Shown one piece after another: positions 49,551 through 60,680 of a DNA stretch of 64,000 nucleotides (positions are counted from its first letter, which is position 1; every line of letters begins with the position of its first letter). The notes below the pieces were generated by a model. That model had not been told where the DNA came from, did not search any database, and saw only the letters and a program-made list of their open reading frames with translations. Position numbers and translations under genes: made by a program. Location of the stretch: positions 406,849 to 470,848 of the forward strand of contig NW_025064911.1 of assembly GCF_019112545.1 (NCBI RefSeq), read 5' to 3'. This stretch comes from Guyanagaster necrorhizus. Its lineage: Eukaryota; Basidiomycota; Agaricomycetes; Agaricales; Physalacriaceae.

Positions 49551-50072
49551 CGTTTTATGCACAGTAATAAATACAAAAGATACATGCCATATGAAAGCAG
49601 ATAAGGAAAATCTTAATGGTCAGAGACTAAATAATTCAAAGTTTATTCCATAAGTTGCTGGTGTTACAGATCATGATACTAGAACAAAGAGCAAATGGTC
49701 TTAACACCTCAGGATTCCGTGATGTCGGAGGTCGAGTAAAGGCAGTCCTAAGCAGTGCCAGAAGGTCAGTGTATGAAATGAACACATGATGTTTTTGCAT
49801 ACTTGACTGTCCGGCCCACTTCCAAGCACCTCAGGCTCAATCATCATCGTTATTACCTTCATACCTGGAGTATATAGTGAGAAACGTGAAGCGAAAATAC
49901 ATAATTTATAGACTTGCCTTTCGCAGATAGTGTTGACATTATCAACAGCCGTTGTACAGTGCTGATATACAATGAGTCGACTCAAACGAACGGGGTATTA
50001 ACACACTCCGTAATTGCTTGAGAGAGGGAAGTGGTATGAGTATCATTTCAAGTCCCATGGATACCCTTTTGT
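49551..50072. other. Intergenic DNA with normal CpG
   Basis: No supported gene was seen. On the minus strand 49701-49985 is open, but it has no ATG-led frame with recognisable content. Confidence 0.5.
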
Positions 50073-50395
50073 TCACAAATTGATACCAGCGAGAACGTCA
50101 CCATCGACGACACACACATCATTAATCTGTGAAATGGGGAAATAAATAAACAACCAATCCCGTGAACGGTAGATTAAGACTTACTTGAACCTTGCGTTGA
50201 TATTGCGTTCTATAATCGGTATAAACATCACACTCACTTCATGGCTATAATTATAACTCACTTGCAGTTTCCGCACTGCAATATTCAGTCAATAAAGCAT
50301 GACAGTTTCGGCAAAATAGCTTACACTTCAGTATAGCTTTCTGAAATCTTCGACGTAGAACTGCATGGGGGTTGCTTGATAGTTATCAATGTCAT
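50073..50395 (-). CDS. Possible four-exon small gene, 53 residues
   Basis: Exons on the minus strand are 50395-50327, 50275-50262, 50209-50185 and 50126-50073. The three introns (51, 52 and 58 bases) are bounded by GT and AG, two with strong donors (GTGAGT, GTAAGT) and one ending TTTCACAG. They have the length range seen in the sacsin gene. Joined, they give 162 bases in frame from ATG to TGA, with a small Cys-containing core (TECGNCK). The second exon is only 14 bases. I do not recognise the product. It could instead be the 3' end of a longer gene or a spliced non-coding RNA. The first donor (GTGTAA) is weak, so the model is tentative. Confidence 0.3.
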
Positions 50396-51126
50396 TTCCG
50401 AGCCTAGGCGAGGTACGCAAGTGAAGGTGCACTCAAGATAATAGTTGGCTGATAGTGAAGGATTTTGATGACATTTTGATTCGCGTAAATTAGTGGTACT
50501 TAGCTATGACTTAAACACGAACAGCTCATGAAGGTACGGATAGATCATGGTCTCACTACCCAGAGTAAGTAACCTTGTCCAGTAAAGATTGCTTGCGACT
50601 CAGACTTATGCAGCCATCCAGTTCCTTATTCTGGTGTCTGCATCTGTTGAGCAATACGCAGAAGTCTCCACATTGTCACTGGCATGTCATCTAGCCAATT
50701 TCTCCCTAGCCTTAACGAGGAACAGAAAGAGAAAGGCAAGGAAGTAGCGCAGTGCTCGACAAAGCTTACTCCAGAGGACTTCACCTCGGGATCAACTTGC
50801 GATTGAATAGCTCTTGTTAAACGTGCCACGTCAATACATGACCTCTGAACTGAGCCTCCATTAGCCTCAAGAGATATAGAAGCAACAAATTCATCAAGAG
50901 TGGTAGACACTGAAGGATATCCCGAAGGAAGGCAGGATATGATGGCTCAGACGAAGCGGCATCACGTTTCTGTGCGGCGTATTTCCTAAAGAGTAACTGC
51001 CACGTTCCGTACGTGTCTAGTACTTCAGTATGATAAGTAAGAGATAGTAGTACATCGTATTGATACTAATTTACAAAATGGATCATCTATCGGTGCAACA
51101 CTGCCTATAAACATACATTCTTGGAT
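50396..51126. other. Intergenic DNA downstream of the sacsin-like gene
   Basis: The minus-strand frame 50626-50910 (about 95 codons, no ATG start; contains LEANGGSVQRSCIDVARL) is the only longer open stretch. Its composition is protein-like but no family was recognised. It may be an exon remnant. Confidence 0.35.
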
Positions 51127-54100
51127 CTAACCCGCTTGAGATTGCGATACAACTCTTGATCTACGCGAGAAGCTCATCGAAATCCGGTGCATGAATCTGC
51201 GGACCCTTCGAGGTCGTGGTTTGTTATTTATCGGAGCGATGCTATCCAGCGGAATAATCGGTGAAGACTTCTTCATGATTGGGATATGTCGTGGATTTTT
51301 CCTGCGAACTCTACCCTCTCCGCGAAGTCTCTGAATAGCGTCCTTGTTCTCGCGTTCATAATATTCGCAAGCGTCGAGAAGGAATTTCGCACCGAGGACA
51401 GTTGCACGATGAAGAACTAATATCCTCACTTAAGAGTTCATTCAAAGGATGAATAAGACGAAACTTACTATCACCAAAAGTTACAGGGTTAATAAAGCTC
51501 CCTCCGATGATTCTGGCTTGGGTAATTTCATTTAGTTCGGTGAAACCCCAATATTGCGACAGGTCTAGGACATCTAGGAGAACAGAAAGGCCGATATCAT
51601 CAAGATCAGGGGCACTTCCAGTGTATATGAAGTCTAGAGATAGAAAATCAGAACTGTAATATAGGGTAGAATAACAGTACATCCTTACCTAACACAGTCT
51701 TCAGACACTTTCCTGGATATTCTACGCTAACTTCGATCGGTTCATCTGCAGAAGCGGGACCGGCTTCAGTGAATTCTCCACAGAATAGGTCGCGTAGATA
51801 TTCGCTCATCGGCGACAAAAAAGATCGGTGAGCTGCAAAGCGTTGACCATCCTCTGTGACAAACACAACATCAGTTAACTTGTCCTCCAGCCTCATCGTG
51901 TTGAATCCCTCTCTCAGTTTAGAGAACTGTGTCTCGACCGACGATAGGACGGGTTCAGGACGAGGAGGATCGTTTATACTCTCCACGCCAGATACGTATA
52001 AAAGGTCCCTGTAGAGTTCCAGGAATTTGTGAACAGTCTTGAATTCTCCGTTTTCGGTGATGCTGAAGAACATCTCGTCTGCAGAGTTCCACACCCAGAC
52101 GTCGCTATTTGGATCGTCAACGTTCAAGAAAAGACGTTCTTGATGCAAATCGATCATCTCTTCCCCGACTTCATCTTGACGTTCATCGAGCCAATTGTAG
52201 GTAGCGTTCAGGTCGAACAGTAGGTGCCTGTCAAAAGGATGATCTCTTGCTACTTCCAAAGCAAGCACGTGCAGATGTTGGATCTGTTATTTTTATCAAG
52301 TAAGAAAGTGTCGAAAACTAGAAAGACAACATACCACATCAGAATTGGTCGGTTTCCCAAGACTAGGATTTACTAGGAGGACCCTTTCGGCGGGTCGAAC
52401 CGTGCAGATAGCACGCCGAGTCCAGGCAATAGGCTCATACTCGGGCAGTATCATCTCATCTGGAGAGATCACCGGAGGCAAATGTTTGACATAAGGAGAA
52501 ATTTCCGCAATCCCCATCAACTTCTGTCTGAGAGGCAGTCGAGGAATGAAACGGAGGTTATCCAGCTGTCGCCACGACTGATCTTCGTTGGCAGCAATAC
52601 GAAGAGGCAGGTCTTCACAGTAAGCCTTGAAAACTAGTCTTGCTCGCTCGTCTCGGTCTCTACCGGAAACATCATCGTTAATCGAGGTCGCACAAATCAA
52701 GAATGTAGCAATGTCTAGGTTGTTCGTGCTCTTTAGTCCAAAAGGCCCGAGCCGAGCTTCAAGGTCGATGAACTCTTCAAGAATGAAATGCACTTCAGAC
52801 GACCCGGAAGCGGCAGTGAAGAGGGGAGCTCGTTCATACAACGTGTTTGACGGAACAAGTCGCCGAGTACCGTCGGGAAGGGGTATCTCCCGAATTGTGA
52901 AGGATTGGTCCGATATGAGGGCAGTGACCAGCCGCTTATAAGCAGGCGTATCGTCGGGACCAAGTTCTTTGGGAAGCTTAAGTTTTTTCCACAGATCATC
53001 CAAGGTCACTGGCAACACGCCCAGATGACGAAGACCTGGAAAAAACTCGACACAGGAAGAACTCATGAATGGATTGATGACATCATGAGGAAACTGGTAA
53101 GGAACCATGGCCATTTGCTCGTTCTTCGCAGCAAGGTACCGCTTGCCATCTTGCGAAGGAGAGGGCCAGATGGGGAGCGAGCGAGCGGCTTCGATAGATT
53201 CCGAAGAGCATTGAAAGATCTTGTCCCGGCACCATCCTGCGAACTTGGCGAGCATTTCATCGTCCAGTGTTCTGAATGGCGAAGTTTTGTTCGCAAATAG
53301 TTTGACGATTTGGTCGATACCGATGGGCAGCTGAGCCTGTATGACAGCGCGCACAGATGTGGGTAGTCTCTCATCGTTCCGTAGGACAACTGATAAGCCT
53401 AGTCTGTCAAGACAATCGGGGAGCCAATCAGGTTCTGTGATACCGACTGAGACAACATCGGGAAGGGTTTTGCATGCTTTCATGGAAACGTAATGTTCAG
53501 GACGGACGGTGGAAATTAATGGAAAATCTTGAGCGTCGACATCGGGATCCATGTTCAGGCTGGGATACTCTTTCCAATACTGCTCGATCCATGCATCGTC
53601 CGTGGTGCTCTTCGCATTGAATATATCGGCCTCCGTAATGAAGGGACGTATCAAGTTCACAACGTCCGAGGCATGAAGCTGTGAGACATTATAGTCCTTC
53701 TCCGTCAGTCGTCTGGCATCGAAATCTGGATGCACCAAGTCTCCTAGGTTGAAAAGGGTGTGCTTATCGGGAGCAACCTTCCATATATAATGTTTCTTCT
53801 TGTAGTCGGCTGGATGTAGAGGCACTAACGTCCCATTTGCCAAAGGCAGAAGAGGAAGATCCATTAAACTGACAAACGGCTCTTCCAACAAGTAGTCAAG
53901 AAGACTTTGGATGTCAGTTGTCGTGAGCTTTCTTGTCTCAAATCCGGCAATCAAACTGAAACCACGCAAAGCGATCTCGTCTCTCAAGACCTCTTGATTG
54001 AACATTTTGATGTGTCCTGAGCGACGCTCGCGGATGATGGGAGGGAATGAGACATATCGGGGCAGGCGAAGAAGCTCGAGTACATGCGTCACCGAGGCAG

Positions 54101-57100
54101 GCTGGTTCCCGAGAATGACGGCATCTGAAGGCCACATACGAGTTGTTGGATTGAAATGGCTGGGACAAACCAGACACCGACAAGAAGGAAGGGCATCTGC
54201 GTAGAACCGTTCGACAAGAAGCCGAGTAACACTGTCCTGCTGTGTCGTATTACCCGGCCACCATATGTCATTATGCCCGAGCAATACCAGAAGGTTTTCA
54301 AGAAGTGTGAGATAGAGGGGCGGTGCTACAGTAGACAATATCCACCGATTGTATTGTGACTCAAGGTTGTCATAATCGTCAAATCGGATATGTCGTCTAT
54401 CGGGTGTAAGGATGAATGACGCTGTGAGATGGCAGGGTAACGTGGAAGTCATGGGCAGCGGGAGCGTGGAGAAAAGATTGTGGCTACTAGGACTTCGTGC
54501 GGTAGTCCGTGCGGCAAGCCCTACGATGATAGGAGATCGCAAGCGATGGGGTTCCTTCAAAGGATTGAATTCGGGGGGCAAACTCGTGGCAGGAAGGGAC
54601 GTCGTCACCACCATCCAGCGCTCTTGCACTGGTTCGACCTTTGGGGATGCATATCCAATGATGTAATGATTACGAATAGAACAGTTGCCGTCGGATGTCG
54701 TCGGGGAATCCGCCTTCACTTCTACTTTCCAACTGCTAATGACGCGACCTGACTTGTGCCGATAGTATGTCGAGACACTTCTCATATTGGTAAACAACAG
54801 GGACTGCTGTGCCTGCTTCCAGTATGGCCGGACAATATAATCTCGAACATAGTCGGCAGTTTGTCCAACGTTCAAGATGGAGCAATCATTCAGATGAGAA
54901 GCATTTCGGAGTGATAATCGAAAGAGAGTCTGACAAGAACATGAGCTTTACTCGTGTCATAAAGGAATAATTTGTCTTACCCCGACATAAGAAGTGGTAG
55001 CTGATAACTTGAAGTCAAATAACCCGTCAAGCGCAGCGAGGTGGACCGGGTACATCCTGATAAACAAAGTCAGGGGTAATATCAATCCCAACTGCAAGAT
55101 GCAGACCGTTGCATTTGCTGAAGGGGCAGGAGTAGTGAAGCCCAATCATCAAGTGGAAGGTGCGTCTTGGACGGATCCAGAAACAGAACCTTATCGCCGG
55201 AGACAATCATTGCCAGCTACAAAGGAATATCAGCAATAATACTTATAGGACACAAGGTTAACACCTACTTCCGTGAAATGGAACATAGAAAGAGCCCCCA
55301 AACCAAACTGTCCAATCGTACTTGTCTCACCTTCCTTCCCGCCCACTCCAGTTTTACAGATGCCTTCAAAATCCGCCTGCGTGAACATACTATTGTTGTA
55401 AACGATTAAGGAGGAGCAGCGTTGGAATGGGGCCATAAGGGGTGAAAGCAAACGCTCGTACGGAGCATGACGATCATCAACCAAAATCTTGAACTCCATG
55501 GCTCCTGCGTCCGAAGCGTTTGCGAAGAACTCGGATAGCATTTGCTGCTCAGTGTACTGCTTCAACACATTTCGAATGGTGGTCGTCAGCTTCTCGCCCA
55601 TATCAATAGCCGGTTTCTTCAAGTGAAGGAATTTGAGGCCCAGTCTGCTCATATGGAGGCGCTTTGCTATCTGTTCATTCAACTGCGGATGTGCTAGTAT
55701 TAAGTCTCCGGCCTCGATAAAGGCCCGATCACCTATGTCGTTGAAGTACACCTCACTAGCAGGACGAAGTTGTCCAAACATGTCAGGAACGAGAATCTTC
55801 GAACGTTCCTCTTCAGTCAGACTGAGTGGGAGAGCTTTCAGTATCAAAAGAGCCTAAGGAAATATTAAGCTGAGGTAGAACTGGGTGTGAGGAAATGTAC
55901 GGTACCATCTGCGTTTTGTCTGGACTAGCCGGATATTTGTGCAGATTATTGAGCTCGGACACAAGAATATCAATCGAAGGCCTATAAACGAGTGTTAACG
56001 TTTTCCCCAGCTGTAGTAGGTAGAAACTTACCTCTCTGTACATCCCATCTTGAGCAGAAACTCACGGATTTCAGGACGGTCTGCTAAAGCCAGAGGGACT
56101 TCATGGAATCCTGCTAAGGGAAGCGGAAGGAAGAAAACTGCGTGACTGGTGGTAGTAATATAACGAGAGTTTATCGGAATCCATGCACGATTATCAGTGA
56201 TCCCCTTCAAAGTCGTAAGATCTTCCTCCGAGAGCACCCTTTGACTAAGCTCCTTTATTATGACTCTAAGCTTCTTGTAGGCGCCATTCGTGCCGCGTGC
56301 ACTGATAACCAGGCTAAACTGCTGGGTCAAGGTGGCAAACGACAGTGGTTTATCCCAACCCAGTGCTAGCCGGAGAGAATGGGAGACGTTTATAGTCTCA
56401 TCGATCAAAGGATACACCTCGTCAAACAGTTCCGAGCGGTGCAGACCGTGATCCAAGCATTCTTCGTGACCCAACATCCCTCGGTTAGTCGGTAGCCACT
56501 TTGCATCCACGGGTATCTCCAACTGGGTGCAGTCAAATCCAGACGTAAATAAGAGGTCAACCAAGCGAATCGATAGCGTTTTGGCGTTGGTCAGATTAGA
56601 ATCGCGTATCGAAGATATATGCTGTATTCTTTCAAGAATAATCTCCATTGTCAGAGTTCCTCGAAGTATCCCTAGGAGCCTTAGCTGCTTCAAAACGAAG
56701 CCTGCATCGTCATCCATCGATTTCGGAACACGATCACCACTGTCCGTATACAGAGCCATCACCGGCGTCGTGGGATCAATTACATGCTCCGCTGACTGCA
56801 GGGAGCCGTCAATGACAGGTATAAACTTCGTTGTTTGGAGTATCTTCAACAAACGAGGAGGCAAGCTATCGCGTCGCTGAACCATATCCTCGAGGAACGC
56901 ATGCTGAAGGAACTTTGACTGTTCGCCGAAATGTTCTAGAGCGAGGGCTATAATGTCTATGTCAGAAAGCGGCACGCTGTTCTCCGAATCAATGTGGGAC
57001 AATATGGCAAGGTCGATGTCCGACCCGTCGAGGTAGATGACGTCACCAGTGAGTGGAAGCAGTGAGGATATCGAAACCGTGACCCCGTAAACGGTGGCAC

Positions 57101-59408
57101 CATCAGGAATACAACCAACAGCCTTTGTCGTGTTCGTCTTCGGGACCTTCAGCGGGATACCCAAAAACCTGGGTGTCTTTTCGGGTTTGATAAGGCCTCT
57201 CGAAGGGACAAGGATCGGAAAGATCGGTAATGATCGCAACTTGCGCCTTTGGCTAACACTGAGGCGTTCTGTACGGCAGAAATCGAGGATAGCAGGGATT
57301 AAGAAGCCCAGGATGATGGTAGCTGTTTGTTTGTCTATGCCGATGCCAGCAGAGAATCGTGTACGGTCAAGGAGCGAGTGGACGTCTGCGTCTGGGAATC
57401 GCAGAATACCAGATAACTCTTTGAGGGCATTCTGAGCAACCACTGAGAATTTCGGGTGTAGAAATTTAATCTGCAGCAACTGAAGCGCAGACTGCACCGA
57501 CGCCTCCAAAACTTCTCCGGAGAAGATCCCATCTCCAACAGGTTCTAGTGATCCATCCTTTGAGGGCAGAAGGTGGAACTGAGAAACCATTGGCAAAAGT
57601 TCTTCCTTCCTATTCCACTCTCCTAACCATTCCCAGAACTTCGATAACCACAGAATGGCGGTCTCGTCGGAGGATTTCTCGGCAGTCGAAAAATCTATAC
57701 CATATGGAGACATTCGCAGATAACTCACAACATGCTCGGGACAAAGACGAGTCAGGTTGTAGCCGTCGGCGCCCTGTGAAAGCAGGAGCTCTCCAGCCGA
57801 GCTCGAAAGCCTGTCCAAAGGTATAGCTGAACGATCGAACCCTTGGAACGTATTGAAATCAGCCTTCTCTAGTAGGACGTGAATGTTTGGTGCGTTAAGT
57901 TGGAGAGTAGCATATTTTCCGCTGACTAATGGGATAATGGGAAGGCCAAGGATGAGCGCAAGACGCTTCATCGATATGAGGTACTCCAAAATGGCCAGGG
58001 AAGCGGTAGTATCCGAGGCGCTGAGCTGTTCCAGCGAAAATCTATGATGCTGTAAAATATAAATCCTAGATGAATAACATGACAGCATAAGATAGAAGCG
58101 ACTTACGAGTAACCCAGCATGTGCAATGTCCGGAGTTAATGCTGTATGATTGATATCCGCTTTCATGATATATTCAGGGGGCTGTATGATCTTCAGTCCT
58201 GCATCAACTAAGGCCTGCAGGGCCTTGACGTCGATTGCACCGCCTGCGACGATGACAGACCGGAGATCCTGGAAGGCCGCAACTTCCGTATTCCAAGCTT
58301 TGCTCTTAGGGCTACGCGGTACGAGTGGCCAGACCAATGCGCCTGAAGATACAACGGCGGAGAGGAGATTGCGAGGTAGATCTTGCCAATACGTGCTATC
58401 ACCCGTTTCCACGATCGGTTGAGCAGCCGGCCAAGCTCGGTAGATCTCTTTGAGCCCATCTTGTTTAATAAGTACAGGGAAAAGTGCAGCCCAAGCCTTA
58501 GGAAGGTACTTGTCAAAGAGTAACTGATTCCATTCGACAAGGACACTGTCATCGCTTCCACGAACAATTCCAATTTCCATCTTGTTGGTGAGATTCTGCC
58601 TCGACTGCGTCAGCGCGAAGAGTCCATGGACATGACATGGGAATCCGGTACGTATAGGGAGTGGGAGGTAGGTGAAAAGACGACCGGATGTCTGCTCGGC
58701 CGTCAGGATGGACATGGGGACAGCGAGTGATACCGACGGGACCAGCTTGTGTTTCGACAGCACAGGACGTGCGTTCCGTCCCAATCTATACGATACCAAT
58801 GACGCCGGTTCGGCTTGATCAAATGAAGATTGAAGGACGCACCAGATTATGGTATCATTCCGGGACGGAGACGTGATGTTGATGGTCTGTATCAAAGTAG
58901 TGTGGCTGCCATCCTTTTCCCACTGAGAAGGCAATCGCTTGGATATGAAGACGCCGGCGAGAAAGGTTCGAACTCCCTGTTCATCAATCTCGTGTATCTC
59001 GATCTTGGAGACGTGCTTGAGAAAGAGGAGTGAAACACCGAGTTCCTCTTCAATGAAGTCACGAAAGAGAGTACGTATTTCTCCAGAAGTGACGACTTTG
59101 TTGCTGATGCTGCTCCGGGATTGAGGGGTACGAAGGGGAAGTCGAATTACAGAGCCCAGGAAGGGCGTTCGGGAGGGGCCTGGAGGTAGAAAGAAGTCGA
59201 AGCAGGTTAGGTGGTCAGCGTATGAGTCTCCGAGCTCGACAAAGTTGAATTTGGTCCCGCCGGACTCACTGAAGTGGTGATGAGGATCCAGGATAGCAAG
59301 CGATGTTCCCAAGGCGGGCTTCCTTAGGTAACATTTCACGACGCGTTTGATCGTGCTAGCTCGGCTTCTCGAGCCACCGCCACCATCCTTCATATTACTA
59401 CGAGTCAT
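51127..59408 (-). CDS. Sacsin-like ATPase-repeat protein with C-terminal BTB domain, N-terminally truncated
   Basis: Ten exons: 59408-58107, 58049-56032, 55981-55906, 55853-55269, 55216-55107, 55056-54981, 54929-52335, 52283-51689, 51633-51469, 51416-51127. The nine introns (50-57 bases) are GT-AG and the joined frame is 7,812 bases (2,603 residues), so the model is self-consistent. Two sacsin repeats are seen. Repeat 1 lacks the first half of its Hsp90-type ATPase and starts at GTSLAILDPH. Repeat 2 has a complete one: N-box EFFANASDAG (about 1240-1249), then YNNSMFT, IGQFGLGALSMFHFTE, DPS and TLFRLSLR. A BTB fold (about 2389-2500: LTDVVFVTEDGQRFAAHRSF) and a basic tail follow. Sacsins are chaperone-like; BTB domains often bind cullin 3. 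A link to protein quality control is inference. The start codon is uncertain because upstream sequence belongs to the F-box gene. Confidence 0.85.
58050..58106 (-). other. In-frame 57-base intron of the sacsin-like gene
   Basis: GTAAGT to TTTACAG on the minus strand, 57 bases with no stop in the coding frame. Retention would add 19 residues (hydrophobic, Ser/Tyr-rich). I treat it as an intron because of its good splice signals and its foreign composition within the repeat. Confidence 0.75.
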
Positions 59409-60680
59409 GCCCCAAGGCGATTTTCCTACGATTATCGTGAATACGATTATCGCCAACGTTTATCACTTTCCATACTCCGACAATATCGACGATGGCAACC
59501 TTGCAAAGCTCAACGATGAACGCCGGTCGGCTTTATTATCTTATTCCTTGGTTTCTAGCACATGGCTAGAGTGCAGCCGATACCATCTTTTCCGAACCAC
59601 CACTATTTCCCCTGTCAATTACATGACCTTCATGGACCTTATCACCAGTCCATGCTGCTCTTTCCTTCGCTCCATCCATACCTTGATTATCCAGGAACTT
59701 GAACAGCTGAACGATGACAATGGTTTTAACATGATCATCTTGGCCTGCAATTTAGCGAACCTTTCGCTCCTAGAGACTCCTTCGACCACCACATCTTCCA
59801 TATTCCCCAACCTTAAGAAGCTATGTATAGACAGCACAATCTTCCCTCTCATTTCAGAGGAAAACTGGGCGAATTTTCTCCTTTTTTTATCCAGTCTGAC
59901 TGGAATGACGCATTTAGCTTTCGAATCGTGCTATTTCCCTACCCTGGACCATGTAATCCGCATTCTGTCGTCGTGCAGACTCTTGGAGTCTGTGTCTTTG
60001 GACTATAACCAGTGTGAGGAAAGCCTGCCTCCAGAAGAAATGACTCCATCCTACCTCGGTGGACTCCCTGCTTCTTTATCATCATTGCTGTTTACTGTTG
60101 GCTATGAAGACAGTCTTATTCTGCAAATCATCCCTATTGCTGGTCCATCACTGAAGCATTTGAGTATATCTTTGAACCTTCCCAGTATAACAGACAATGG
60201 TACATATTATAATGATCTCGATTAAATTGCGCTGACATTCATCTCTTCTGTTGACTAGAAGCAGCTTCGTTCTCTCGCAACACAAACCTCGAGTACAGCA
60301 CAAACCTTGAAACCATCATATTCCCATTTGTCCCTATAAGCAATGACTTCGGTATTGTGGTTTCTTGCACTCGACATATCCCTGATATCCTTCGAAAAGT
60401 CACATCTTCATCCATCAATGAAATAACCTTGGCAGTCTGCATATTGTCTGCCACTGATTTCAATAACCTTGATTGGGAGTCCATCATCGAAACCTTGAGT
60501 CGGGAGAACTACAGGAATCTTGAGAGATTCTCGGTTCTACAGGTAATGAAAGATATAGAGGACGAGTCGAAGAAATGCATCGCTAAAGAGTTGAAGCCGG
60601 TGATGAACAAGAATCCATCACTTGAGATTGTAGTCAGCAGGAGGCCTAGCCAGTTCATGGAAGCACGCTTTGGATGGTGA
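59407..60680 (+). CDS. F-box/LRR-like protein
   Basis: Exons 59407-60199 and 60259-60680 are joined over a 59-base intron (GTACAT to TTGACTAG), giving 404 residues in one frame. The N-terminus has an F-box-like helix pair: FPTIIVNTIIANVYHF, then LLSYSLVSSTWLECSRYHLF (about residues 5-70). Leucine-rich, imperfect repeats follow. The C-terminus contains FNNLDWESIIETLSRENYRNLERFSV, given here in part (NLDWESIIETL), which is typical of mushroom F-box proteins. Such proteins recruit substrates to SCF ubiquitin ligases; the substrate is unknown. ATG 59407 is chosen because the F-box homology starts five residues later. That ATG overlaps the start of the sacsin-like gene on the other strand, leaving no separate promoter space. 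Confidence 0.82.
60200..60258 (+). other. Intron of the F-box gene
   Basis: 59 bases, donor GTACAT, branch-like GCTGACATT, acceptor TTGACTAG. Without splicing, the frame stops at 60,223-60,225 (TAA). With splicing, it continues to TGA at 60,680. Confidence 0.8.

Noticed and set aside
52627..53300. Plus-strand frames of 104 and 131 codons over the sacsin-like gene
   Set aside because: They are antisense shadows of exon 7, which carries sacsin-repeat motifs throughout.
59347..59406. Upstream extension of the F-box frame
   Set aside because: The extension has no ATG and overlaps sacsin coding sequence; the first ATG at 59407 fits the start of the F-box homology.
59409..59456. Upstream extension of the sacsin-like frame
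   Set aside because: It starts with TTG, lacks sacsin homology and lies inside the F-box coding region on the other strand.
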